Origin: JAGTRP01 sp050259815
Lineage (GTDB): Bacteria; Pseudomonadota; Gammaproteobacteria; Burkholderiales; Rhodocyclaceae
NCBI GenBank assembly: GCA_050259815.1
Contig: JBLNBI010000373.1
Span: forward strand, 1 to 14,471
Length of the DNA: 14,471 nucleotides
Direction of reading: 5' to 3'
The position numbers and the translations under genes are program-made. The notes beneath the pieces are model-generated. The model saw only the letters and a list, made by a program, of their open reading frames with translations. It made no database searches and had not been told where the DNA came from. Below, piece after piece: positions 5,941 to 14,410 of this stretch (position 1 is the first letter of the stretch; each line of letters opens with the position of its first letter).

Positions 5941-7208
5941 ACCGCCGTGCCTCGCGCTGCCAGTTCCGCCGAATCCAGGATGCTCTTCACGTCGGCAATG
6001 ACGCCGCCGGGCTGCAAGCGGGAGACGTACTCGGACACCGGGCGGGCCTTGAACTGCCGGTGGGCTACCGCCACCACGATGGCGGCGGACCGAGGCAGCG
6101 CATCCCAATCCACCAGCTCGACCCCGTACTCGTGGCGGGCCTCGCCGGCATCGGCCACCGGATCGTGGACCACCACCTCCGCCCCGTAGGACTGCAATTC
6201 CCGGATGACGTCGATGACCCGGGAATTGCGCAGGTCCGGGCAATCCTCCTTGAAGGTGAGGCCCATGACGGCCACCGGCGTGCCCTTGAGATGCCAGCCG
6301 TTCTTCAGCAGGTGCTTCACTGTCTGCTCCGCCACGAACTTGCCCATGCCGTCGTTGATGCGCCGGCCGGCCAGGATGACTTCCGGGTGGTAGCCCAGCA
6401 TCTCGGCCTTGTGGGTCAGGTAATAGGGATCGACCCCGATGCAGTGGCCGCCCACCAGGCCCGGCCGGAAGGGCAGGAAATTCCACTTGGTCCCCGCCGC
6501 CTGGAGAACCTCGGTGGTATCGATGCCCAGGCGCCGGAAAATGATGGCCAGCTCGTTCATGAAGGCGATGTTGAGGTCCCGCTGGGAGTTCTCGATGACC
6601 TTGGCGGCTTCCGCCACCTTGATGCTGGAGGCCCGGTAGATGCCGGCGGTGATGATGTCGCCGTAGATGCGGGCCACGTAATCGAGGGTGCGGGGCGTGT
6701 CGCCGGAGACGATCTTGACGATCCTGGTCAGGGTCCGGTCCTTATCCCCCGGGTTGATGCGCTCGGGGGAATAGCCGACGAAAAAGTCCTCCTTCCATTT
6801 GAGGCCCGAGTGCTTTTCGATGGTCGGGATGCAGACCTCTTCCGTGGCCCCGGGATAGACGGTGGATTCGAACACCACCGTGGCCCCGGGGCGCAGGTTG
6901 CGGCCGATGATCTCGGAAGCGCCCAGGAGGGGCCCGAAGTCCGGCTGGTGGGCCTCGTCCACCGGGGTGGGGACGGCGACCACCACGAAATCGGCCTCCC
7001 TTAGCGCGGCGGGATCGTTGCCCACCTCCAGGTGGGTCGCCGCCTCGAAATCCTCCCGGGACACCTCCCCGGTGGGGTCGATGCGATCCCGGTAGTTTTC
7101 CACCTTCCGGGTCGAGAGGTCGAAGCCGATCGTCCGGTACTTCCGTCCGAAGGCTACGGCCAGGGGCAAGCCCACATAGCCCAGGCCCACCACAGCGATA
7201 GTCGTCAT
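5928..7208 (-). CDS. tviB: UDP-N-acetylglucosamine/galactosamine 6-dehydrogenase, TviB type
   Basis: A 426-residue nucleotide-sugar dehydrogenase, predicted to oxidise C6 of a UDP-HexNAc twice with NAD+, giving the UDP-HexNAc uronic acid. The NAD-binding fold starts VVGLGYVGLPL (6-16). VPTPVDEAHQPD (79-90) is typical of the TviB/WbpO subgroup rather than of UDP-glucose dehydrogenase. EAAKVIEN (200-207) carries the conserved lysine, and GGHCIGVDPYYL (253-264) the catalytic Cys256. MGLTFKEDCPDLRNSR (315-330) marks the C-terminal UDP-binding domain. Length is normal. The ATG has a strong AGGAGA ribosome site (7214-7219). It lies 43 nt after prsT in the same operon and overlaps the next gene by 13 nt. 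Whether the sugar is GlcNAc, GalNAc or glucose is inferred from similarity only. Confidence 0.9.
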   Translation of the reverse strand: MTTIAVVGLGYVGLPLAVAFGRKYRTIGFDLSTRKVENYRDRIDPTGEVSREDFEAATHLEVGNDPAALREADFVVVAVPTPVDEAHQPDFGPLLGASEIIGRNLRPGATVVFESTVYPGATEEVCIPTIEKHSGLKWKEDFFVGYSPERINPGDKDRTLTRIVKIVSGDTPRTLDYVARIYGDIITAGIYRASSIKVAEAAKVIENSQRDLNIAFMNELAIIFRRLGIDTTEVLQAAGTKWNFLPFRPGLVGGHCIGVDPYYLTHKAEMLGYHPEVILAGRRINDGMGKFVAEQTVKHLLKNGWHLKGTPVAVMGLTFKEDCPDLRNSRVIDVIRELQSYGAEVVVHDPVADAGEARHEYGVELVDWDALPRSAAIVVAVAHRQFKARPVSEYVSRLQPGGVIADVKSILDSAELAARGTAVWRL

Positions 7209-7251
7209 TCCGTTCTCCTAAGGTTGCGCCCGCGGGGGGCGGATGAATCCG

Positions 7252-9819
7252 TCAAACCTGGCTTAGCAATTGGGCGATCTCCGCCTGGCCGTCGAACTTG
7301 CCCCCCTGCCGCTCGAGCTGCTCCAGCTCCTTCCGGGCCGCTGTCTTGTCCCCGGCGCGGATCAGGGCCTTGGCCAGGTTGAGGCGGATCTGGGGGGCGT
7401 TGGGGGCCAGCTCCACGGCCCGCCTCAGCAGCTCCAGTGCCCGCTTGCTCTCGCCCTTATCGATGAGCAGCATGGCCAGGGTGTCCATCATGGCCGGCTG
7501 GTTGGGGGCGAGGCGGTTGGCCCGCTCGGCGTACTGGACGGCCAGGGGGCTCTTCTGCCGCCCGGCGACCCAGGCCAGGTTGTTGAGCACTGCCGCATTG
7601 TCCGGCTGGATTTCCAGCGCCGCCTTGTAGTGCCGGCTGGCGGTGTCGTAGTCCTTCTTCACCAGGGCCTGGTCCCCCAGGTAATAGAGGAAACTGGCAT
7701 CCTTGGGGTGGTCCTTGAGCCAGGCGGCGGCGAAGCGCTCCGCCTCGGCTTCGCCCTGCCCTTGCAAAACCCCGTGAAGCCGGATGGCGACGGGGGCGAT
7801 GGGAGCAAGTTCCAGGCTCTTCTTCAGGCTGCCCACCGCCGCCTCCCGGTTGCCGTTGGCCAGGTGAATGTCGGCCATGCGTAGGTAGGGCTCCGGCGAA
7901 GAGCGGTCCAGGGCGGCCCACTTGCCATAGGTCGCCAGGGCCTGCTGGTAGTCCTTGCCCGCCTGCTGGGCCCGCCCCAGGGCGTTCAGGAGATCGGGCC
8001 GATCCGGCATCGCGCTGACCGCCTCCTGGGCTGCCGCCACGGCATGGGGCACGTCGTTGTTGCGCAGGTAATGGTCGATGAGGAACAGCCTCGGGGCAGG
8101 CTCATTGGGAACCGCCACCACCGCCCGGTTCAAGAGGGCCGCCACCTCCTGGGGCTTGGCCCCCGCCTGGCGCTTCAGGTCTGCCAGGGCCAGGAGGGCC
8201 TGGGAATTGCGGGGATCGGAAGAGAGGATGCGCTCGAAGCGCTTCTTCGCCTCCTCCGGCTGGCCGGCGGCCATGTCCAGCCGGGCGAGGCCGGCGATGG
8301 CGGGAAAATAGGAAGGATTGGCGGCCAGGGCCTGCTCGAAACTCTTCCGGGCACCGGCAGCATCCCCCATGGCGGCCAGGGTGCGGCCCCTCAGGTCATG
8401 GGCCAGGGGCTGTCCCGGCTGCTTCTTTTCCAGGACGGAGATGGCCTGGAGGGCTTTCGGCAGCTCGTTCCGCTGGAGCAGCGATGAGATGAGGGCGAGA
8501 TCGGCGACTGTCCCCACATCGGTGGCCGCGATGTGCTCCAGCTCGCCCAGGGCCTGGTCGTCCTGCCCCTTGGCGAGATGGGCCAGGGCCAGGGAGGTGC
8601 GCTTGCCGGCGTCCTTGGGATCGAGGGCGGCGGCCTTGGCGAAGTATTGCTCCGCCTTGCGGATGTCGCCGTTCTGGAGATACACCTGCCCGGCCAGCGC
8701 CAGGAGCTGGGCATCCCCGTCGACCTGGCCCATGGCCGGCTGGAGGGCGGCCATCGCCTTCCCCGCTTGGCCGCCCTGGAGGTAGGCCGCCACCAGGAGC
8801 CGCCGGGCCAGCGGCAGATCCGGGGCGAAGTCGAGGGCGCGGGAAAGGTGGGTCTGGGCCAGTTGCCACGCTCGGCGCTGGTACTCCACCGTCCCCGCCA
8901 ATTGCAGGACTTTGGGATTGTCCGGGGCCATCTGCAGCAGGTTCTGAACCAGATCGTGGGCAGCGTCGTAGCGGCCCTTGCGCAGCGCCAGGAGCACTTC
9001 CAGGTAGCGGGTCTCCGGCGCCTTGGGGGCCAGCCTCCCCAGTGCCTCCAGCTGGGCGGCGGCTTCATCGACCCGGGCCAGGTCCAGGAGCGCCGAAGTC
9101 AGGGCCACATGGTTGGCGACCACATCCGGTCTCGTTTCCAGGGCCTTGCGGTAGGCCGCCAGGGCGGCGTCCCCCTGCCCCTGGACGGCCAGGATGTCGC
9201 CCTTCAGCTTCCAGGCTTCGTCGTTGTCCGGCTCCTTGGCCAGCAGCGATTCCAGCCGGGCCAGGGCAGCCGCATGGTCCCGGGTGGCCGCCTTGAGGCG
9301 GGCCTGGACCAGCATGGCCGGCCCGTAGTCCGGATGGGCCTCGAAGGCGCGGGCCAGGGCCTTCTCCGCGGCCTGCATGTCCCCCTGGCTGCCGTAGGCG
9401 GTGGCGAGCACCGTCTGCACTTCGGCCCGGCCGTCCGCGCCGGCGGGCTTGGCGGCGGCCAGGGTGTCGATGGCCTTGTCGATCTTGCCTTCGGCCACCA
9501 GGGCCTTGGCCATCAAGGGCAACGCCTTCTCCGGGGCGTAGTGCAGGTCCATCGCCTTGCGGGCCTCCAGCTCGGCCCCGGCGGCATCGCCGGTTTCCAG
9601 CAGCGCCCGGGCCAGGAGGTAGCGGGCCTCCGCCAGATCAGGCTTCTGCTGCAGGGCGTTCTTGGCCTGGATGATGGCCGTCCGGTTGTCGTGCCGGGCC
9701 AGGTGTTCCCGGGCCGAGGCGACCAGGAGCTCCGGCGGGTCATCCTTGCAGCCGGAAAGGACCAGGGCGGTCAGCAATGCCGACAGGGCGGCGGGGCGCA
9801 TCCAGGGGCCAGGGATCAT
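7252..9819 (-). CDS. prsT: PEP-CTERM system TPR-repeat lipoprotein PrsT
   Basis: An 855-residue protein made almost wholly of tetratricopeptide repeats. The N-terminus is a lipoprotein signal peptide with lipobox LSGC (Cys24 from ATG 9819), so it should be lipidated and anchored in the envelope facing the periplasm. From about residue 30 onward TPR-like helix pairs follow one another (for example ARYLLARALLETGDAAGAELEA, residues 65-86, described here by position, and GDKTAARKELEQLERQGG near the end). Length and architecture match the PrsT family, close to 900 residues, found beside exosortase genes. Its exact role is not known; a scaffold for EPS or PEP-CTERM export is the usual guess. It sits directly between prsR and tviB, 33 nt after prsR. 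Met7 (9801) is an alternative start, but ATG 9819 has GAGAG 7 nt upstream. Confidence 0.93.
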   Translation of the reverse strand: MIPGPWMRPAALSALLTALVLSGCKDDPPELLVASAREHLARHDNRTAIIQAKNALQQKPDLAEARYLLARALLETGDAAGAELEARKAMDLHYAPEKALPLMAKALVAEGKIDKAIDTLAAAKPAGADGRAEVQTVLATAYGSQGDMQAAEKALARAFEAHPDYGPAMLVQARLKAATRDHAAALARLESLLAKEPDNDEAWKLKGDILAVQGQGDAALAAYRKALETRPDVVANHVALTSALLDLARVDEAAAQLEALGRLAPKAPETRYLEVLLALRKGRYDAAHDLVQNLLQMAPDNPKVLQLAGTVEYQRRAWQLAQTHLSRALDFAPDLPLARRLLVAAYLQGGQAGKAMAALQPAMGQVDGDAQLLALAGQVYLQNGDIRKAEQYFAKAAALDPKDAGKRTSLALAHLAKGQDDQALGELEHIAATDVGTVADLALISSLLQRNELPKALQAISVLEKKQPGQPLAHDLRGRTLAAMGDAAGARKSFEQALAANPSYFPAIAGLARLDMAAGQPEEAKKRFERILSSDPRNSQALLALADLKRQAGAKPQEVAALLNRAVVAVPNEPAPRLFLIDHYLRNNDVPHAVAAAQEAVSAMPDRPDLLNALGRAQQAGKDYQQALATYGKWAALDRSSPEPYLRMADIHLANGNREAAVGSLKKSLELAPIAPVAIRLHGVLQGQGEAEAERFAAAWLKDHPKDASFLYYLGDQALVKKDYDTASRHYKAALEIQPDNAAVLNNLAWVAGRQKSPLAVQYAERANRLAPNQPAMMDTLAMLLIDKGESKRALELLRRAVELAPNAPQIRLNLAKALIRAGDKTAARKELEQLERQGGKFDGQAEIAQLLSQV

Positions 9820-9852
9820 CGTTGAACTCTCACAAGGGGAAAGCAGACGGGC

Positions 9853-11205
9853 CTACTTGAGGCCGAAGCGGTGCATGAGGTCGTAGAGGGTCGGGCGGCT
9901 CACGGCCAGCATCTCCGCCGCCCTGACCACGTTGCCGTTGGTCCGCGCCAGGACGGCGATGACGGCGCGCTTCTCGGCCTCCTCCCGCACCGAGCGCAGG
10001 TCGAAGGACTCGGCCTGCTCGGTGGGCACGGCGTCGAGCCCGATGTCGTGGCGGGTGAGCTGCCTGCCTTCGGCCATGATGACGGCCCGCTTGATGCAGT
10101 TCTCCAGCTCCCGGACGTTGCCCGGCCAGCCGTAGGATTCGATGGCCCGCACCGCATCCTCGCCCAGGGACAGGGCGCCGCTCTTGTGCTCGTGGGCGAA
10201 GCGCCGCACCAGGGCGTGGGCCAGCAGGACCGCATCCCCGGTCCGGGCACGCAGTGGCGGGATATTCACGACGATCTCCGCCAGGCGGTAATAGAGGTCC
10301 TCCCGGAACAGGCCCTCCTTCACCAGGGTCTTGAGATCCTTGTGGGTGGCGCAGACGATGCGCACATCCACGGGAATCTCCTGCCGGCCGCCGACCCGCT
10401 CGATGACCCTCTCCTGGAGGAAACGCAGCAGCTTGGCCTGGAGGGGCAGCGGCAGGTCGCCGATCTCATCCAGCATGAGGGTGCCCCGGTGGGCGGTCTC
10501 GATCTTGCCCGGGGTGGTCTTGGCGGCTCCGGTGAACGCGCCCCGCTCGTAGCCGAACAGCTCGCTTTCCAGGAGGTTGTCGGGAATGGCGGCGCAGTTG
10601 ATGGCGACGAAGCGCTCCTTGGCCCGGGGCGAGGACTGGTGCAGTCCCCGGGCCAGCACCTCCTTGCCGGTGCCGCTCTCCCCCAACAGCAGCACGGTGG
10701 CGCTGCTGCTCGCCACTTTTTCGATGGTGCGGCACAGGCGCAGCATCTCCGGGTCCCGGGTGATGAGGTCGGAAAGGGCCGCCGGCTGGGCCATGGCCTG
10801 GAGCCGCCGGTTTTCCTGCTGGAGGTCGTAGAGGCGGAAGGCCCGCTCCACGATCAGGTTCAAGAGTTCGGGCTCGAAGGGCTTGGTGAAGAAGTCGTAG
10901 GCCCCCATGGCCACCGCCCGCAGGGCATTGGTCCGGTCGTTCTGGCCGGTGAGGACGATGACCTTGGTATCGGGGGCGGCGGCCAAGGTCTGCTCCAGGA
11001 GCCGGAAGCCCTCCGACACCGAATCCGGGTCCGGCGGCAGGCCCAGGTCCATGGTCACCACCGCCGGCAGGCAGCGGCGCACCAGGGCCAGGGCGCTCTC
11101 CCGTTCGTCGGCGGTGATCACCTCAAACTTGTCGAAGGCCCATTTCATCTGCTTCTGGAGGGCCAGGTCGTCCTCGACGATGAGCAGGGGGCGGGACGTG
11201 CTCAT
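9853..11205 (-). CDS. prsR: PEP-CTERM-associated sigma-54 response regulator PrsR
   Basis: A 450-residue NtrC-type activator. The receiver domain (1-125) has acidic residues Glu11/Asp12/Asp13, phosphoacceptor Asp53 in TMDLGLPP, Thr86 and Lys108. The central AAA+ domain (about 145-370) has Walker A GESGTGKE (175-182), the sigma-54-contacting GAFTGA (222-227), and Walker B LMLDEIGD (243-250). The Fis-type helix-turn-helix is at the C-terminus (about 424-447, NGNVVRAAEMLAVSRPTLYD). It would bind upstream sites and drive RpoN-dependent transcription of PEP-CTERM/EPS genes when phosphorylated by PrsK. Work in Zoogloea, as I recall it, ties this pair and RpoN to floc formation. Its ATG overlaps the prsK stop by 4 nt (ATGA), so the kinase and regulator are translationally coupled. 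All key residues are present. Confidence 0.95.
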   Translation of the reverse strand: MSTSRPLLIVEDDLALQKQMKWAFDKFEVITADERESALALVRRCLPAVVTMDLGLPPDPDSVSEGFRLLEQTLAAAPDTKVIVLTGQNDRTNALRAVAMGAYDFFTKPFEPELLNLIVERAFRLYDLQQENRRLQAMAQPAALSDLITRDPEMLRLCRTIEKVASSSATVLLLGESGTGKEVLARGLHQSSPRAKERFVAINCAAIPDNLLESELFGYERGAFTGAAKTTPGKIETAHRGTLMLDEIGDLPLPLQAKLLRFLQERVIERVGGRQEIPVDVRIVCATHKDLKTLVKEGLFREDLYYRLAEIVVNIPPLRARTGDAVLLAHALVRRFAHEHKSGALSLGEDAVRAIESYGWPGNVRELENCIKRAVIMAEGRQLTRHDIGLDAVPTEQAESFDLRSVREEAEKRAVIAVLARTNGNVVRAAEMLAVSRPTLYDLMHRFGLK

Positions 11206-13307
11206 GCCGCCTCCTGCCGGGGGAAATCGGCCCGCTCGCCCACATCCAGGATGGGCAGGAGGATGGTCACCCGGGTGCCCTTCCCTACTTCGCTATCCAC
11301 CAGCATTTTTCCTCCCAATTCATGGACATACTGGAAACTTTCGTAGGCGCCGATGCCCATGCCGGACTGCTTGGTGGTCTGGAAGGGCTTGAAGAGGCGT
11401 TCGCGGACGAATTCCGGGGACATGCCCCGGCCGGTGTCGCCGATCTCGATGCGGGCCAACCCGCCCTGGCGCTCCAGCCTCACCCACACCCGGCCCTGGC
11501 GGTCGGTGGCGTCGATGGCGTTCTGGACCAGGTGGCCGATAACCCGCTCGATGCGCTCCTCGTGGCCGCGGGTGACCAGGGGCTCGCCGATATGCACCTC
11601 GAAAATCCGCTCCTGGCGGGCCTTGGCGGCCTGGATGCGGCCGATGACCTTGGCGAGATCCACCCCGCAGGCGGCCCCGTCCGGGGTCGCCCCCTCCCGG
11701 AGCTGGAGCATGAGCTGGCGCATCCGCTCCACCGAGTGCTGGACGGTCATCAGCATGTCCTGCTGGAATTCCGGATTAGCCCGGTGGCGCTCGGCATTCC
11801 GCAGCATCAACGACAGCTGGGAGACGATGTTCTTCAGGTCATGGACCACGAAGGCCGACATGCGGTTGAAGGCATCGAACTTGCGGGCTTCCAAGAGGGC
11901 CTCGGTGGCCTGCATCTGGGCCATGAAGCCGGCGGCCTGGCGCCCGGCGGTCTTCAGGAGGTCGTTCACCTCCCAATTCACCTCGATCCGGGTGCGGGGA
12001 CTGGTGAGGACCACGAAGCCCACCAGGTCGCCCCCTGCCAGCAGCGGCACCACCAGCCAGGCATTGGGCAACTCCAGAAGCCAGCCCGGCAGCTCCAGCC
12101 CGTCGTAACGCCGGCGGAAGCAGCGCACCTCTTCCAGGTTGATGACCCAGCCGCTGCCGACGAGGAAAGAACACAGGGAGGAGTTTTCCTCCTCCCGGGC
12201 CGCCACCGGCGACATGTTCCAGCGGGCGGCCTGGAAGAAGGCATGCTGCCCGGCGTCCCGCAGCCACAGGCCGCCCCCCGGGCTTTCCAGGAGATCGGCG
12301 AGCCCCCGGATCACTTGGCGCCCCGTCTCACCCGGCGAGTCCTGGGGGGACAGGACCCGGGTGAAGCGCAGCCATTCCTCCCGATAGTCGTAGCGGTAGC
12401 TGAAAAAGCTCTTCCGCACCCACACCCGCAGCTTGGCCCGCAGGGAATCCGCCCCGGCCACCGCCCCCAGGGCCATGAGGGCCACGAACACCAGTCCGAT
12501 TTGGAGAGACTTTCCCCACTCCCCGCCGAAATAGCGCACGTAGTAGGCCACCGCGGAGATAAACAGCAGATAGCCCCCGGTCAGGGACAGGGTGGCGGTA
12601 TGGATGGCCATTTTCTGGGACAGCCGCAGGCCGGTGCCCCAGTTGCGGCAGCGCCCGGCGGAGAGCAGCAGGAGGGGCATGACCAGCCCCCGGACAGCGC
12701 CCCGGACATTCCAGGTTTCCCCGTCGATGCGGGCGAAAAGGACGGCGTCGGCAAAGAAATAGAGGTCGAAGACGAAAATTCCCGCCAGCCCCAGGCACAG
12801 GGGCTTCACGTTCCACAGCCAGTCCGCCGAGATGTTCCGGTACAACTGCTCCAGGAACAGCAGGGACAGCACCGGCAGGGTGAGGAGCATGAAGAGCCCC
12901 GGCCGGTCGAGCTGCCCCCAGGTGCCGATCTCCAGGGTGACGAAGCCCAGGGCCGCCAGCACCAGGGCCATGAGGCAGACCGCCACCGGTCCCAGCCAGG
13001 CGGTGCGCGCCAGGACGGTTCTGGCCCGCTCCCCCGCCGGGACCAGGAGCAGGAGCAGGAAGCCGAGCCAGCCGCCGTAGGACAGGACGTCGATGACGAA
13101 GCCCGCCAACTGGTAGTCCAGGTCCCCGGTCATGGCATAGGCGAAGCCCAGCCAGCCCCAGGCGCTGTTGAGGGCCGCCACCGTGGCCATGGTGCCGATG
13201 CGGGCGCCGGTTCCCCGGCGCCGCCGCAGGCTGTACAGGTGCAGGGCGAAGGCGCTGTAGGTGATGCCCGACAGCCCGTAGCTCCAGGCGGCTAGGGTCA
13301 GGCTCAA
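11202..13307 (-). CDS. prsK: PEP-CTERM system membrane histidine kinase PrsK
   Basis: A 701-residue sensor kinase. Residues about 5-285 hold seven or eight hydrophobic helices in the inner membrane. A GAF-like domain follows (about 315-465), then the phosphoacceptor region with His489 in FVVHDLKN, and an HATPase domain with N box HLVQNAIDAT (592-601, Asn596), G1 DTGRGM (624-629) and G2 GMGIGAY (649-655). This architecture, with the H-box in the form HDLKN, is that of PrsK from exosortase loci, partner of PrsR, which follows with a 4-nt overlap. The start is TTG 13307, which overlaps the TGA of the sugar transferase gene (TTGA) and has GGGGG a few bases upstream. The rare start codon plus tight overlap suggests low, coupled expression. 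The signal sensed is unknown. Confidence 0.94.
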   Translation of the reverse strand: MSLTLAAWSYGLSGITYSAFALHLYSLRRRRGTGARIGTMATVAALNSAWGWLGFAYAMTGDLDYQLAGFVIDVLSYGGWLGFLLLLLVPAGERARTVLARTAWLGPVAVCLMALVLAALGFVTLEIGTWGQLDRPGLFMLLTLPVLSLLFLEQLYRNISADWLWNVKPLCLGLAGIFVFDLYFFADAVLFARIDGETWNVRGAVRGLVMPLLLLSAGRCRNWGTGLRLSQKMAIHTATLSLTGGYLLFISAVAYYVRYFGGEWGKSLQIGLVFVALMALGAVAGADSLRAKLRVWVRKSFFSYRYDYREEWLRFTRVLSPQDSPGETGRQVIRGLADLLESPGGGLWLRDAGQHAFFQAARWNMSPVAAREEENSSLCSFLVGSGWVINLEEVRCFRRRYDGLELPGWLLELPNAWLVVPLLAGGDLVGFVVLTSPRTRIEVNWEVNDLLKTAGRQAAGFMAQMQATEALLEARKFDAFNRMSAFVVHDLKNIVSQLSLMLRNAERHRANPEFQQDMLMTVQHSVERMRQLMLQLREGATPDGAACGVDLAKVIGRIQAAKARQERIFEVHIGEPLVTRGHEERIERVIGHLVQNAIDATDRQGRVWVRLERQGGLARIEIGDTGRGMSPEFVRERLFKPFQTTKQSGMGIGAYESFQYVHELGGKMLVDSEVGKGTRVTILLPILDVGERADFPRQEAA

Positions 13308-14410
13308 TTCGCCCCCTTGCCGGTGAGGACCACGCCCACCGTCTTGAAGAGGATGAGGAGGTCCAGGAACAGACTGTGGTTCTTCACGTAGTAGAGGTCG
13401 TACTGGAGCTTCTCAGCCGCATCCTCCACCGAGGCGCCGTAGTGGTAGCGCACCTGGGCCCAGCCGGTGAGGCCCGGCTTGATGCTGTGGCGCACCGCAT
13501 AGAAGGGGATTTCCCGCATCAGCTTGTCCACGAAGAAGGGGCGCTCGGGCCGGGGGCCCACCAGGCTCATGTCGCCCCCCAGGACGCTGAAGAGCTGGGG
13601 AAGCTCGTCGATCCGCAGCTTCCGGATCACCCGCCCGACCCGGGTCACCCGGTCATCCTTGGCGGCGGCCCAGCGGGGCTTGCCGTCCTTCTCTGCATCG
13701 GTGCGCATGCTGCGGAACTTGATGACGTTGAACAGCCGGCCGTTGCGCCCGACCCGCTCCTGCCGGTAGAGAATGGGAAAGCCGCTCTCCACCACGATCA
13801 GGACGGCGGCGATGGCCATGACCGGCAGGGCCAGGGTAAGCAGGATGGAGGCGAAGAACACGTCGAACAGCCGCTTCACCGCCGAGCGCAGCGCCCCCTG
13901 CCGGAAGCCCTGGCCGAAGACCAGCCAGCCGGCGTAGAGGGCATCCAGGCGGATCTGCCCCAGGGTCTGCTCATAGTAGCTTTCCAGGTCCATGACCCGG
14001 ACGCCGCACAGCTTGCAGTCCAGCAGTTCCCGCAGGGGCATGGCCCCGCCCCGGCGCTCCTCCACCGCCACCACGATGCTGTCGGCCTGCAGTTCCACCG
14101 CCGTGTCGGTCAGGGAGCGGGAGCGGGCCAGGATGCTGTTGGCCGGGACCTGGCTCGCGGTTTCCGTCGGGCCGGGATAGAAGCCCACGATCTCGATATC
14201 CGGGATGGAGTGGCGCAAGGCCCTTTCGACTGCCTGGGCCTTCTGGCCCGACCCCAGCACCAGCACCCGGTGGCGGCTGGTGGCTTCCGTCCCCGGCAGG
14301 GTGATGACCCGGGCGGCCAGGATGGTGAAGGCCACCGTCAGGGCGGACAGCTCCAGGAGTTGCCGGTTGGTCTCCGCCAGGGCGATCGTGGCGGTCGGTC
14401 TCGGCCATCG
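13304..14410 (-). CDS. epsB: EpsB-type polyprenyl glycosylphosphotransferase, N-terminus missing
   Basis: A bacterial sugar transferase (PglC/WcaJ type catalytic domain) that passes a sugar-1-phosphate to undecaprenyl phosphate, the first step of EPS repeat assembly at the inner membrane. Numbering from GTG 14335 (343 codons to the end): a CoA-binding-like Rossmann region with VLVLGSG (24-30) and EIVGFYPG (48-55), the entry helix and VKRLFDVFFASILLTLALP (153-171), LYRQERVGRNG (189-199), FRSMRTDAE (207-215), the DELPQL active region (243-248) and SLVGPRPERP (257-266), then KPGLTGWAQV. Family members have about 450 residues with several N-terminal membrane helices. Here the frame is open only from 14410, after an in-frame TGA (14411-14413), and covers at most one helix, so the 5' end is lost, frameshifted or joined to foreign DNA. 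The downstream neighbour prsK supports the family assignment. Confidence 0.85.
   Translation of the reverse strand, partial: RWPRPTATIALAETNRQLLELSALTVAFTILAARVITLPGTEATSRHRVLVLGSGQKAQAVERALRHSIPDIEIVGFYPGPTETASQVPANSILARSRSLTDTAVELQADSIVVAVEERRGGAMPLRELLDCKLCGVRVMDLESYYEQTLGQIRLDALYAGWLVFGQGFRQGALRSAVKRLFDVFFASILLTLALPVMAIAAVLIVVESGFPILYRQERVGRNGRLFNVIKFRSMRTDAEKDGKPRWAAAKDDRVTRVGRVIRKLRIDELPQLFSVLGGDMSLVGPRPERPFFVDKLMREIPFYAVRHSIKPGLTGWAQVRYHYGASVEDAAEKLQYDLYYVKNHSLFLDLLILFKTVGVVLTGKGAN

Noticed and set aside
3199..6189. Very long open frame (996 codons) on the plus strand and similar long antisense frames at 2753-4177, 8533-9825, 9871-11346 and 11322-13295
   Set aside because: They are shadows of real genes, produced by high GC and rare stop codons. 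The translations are runs of Gly, Pro, Arg, His or Gln, with no family motifs, opposite or out of frame to well-supported genes.
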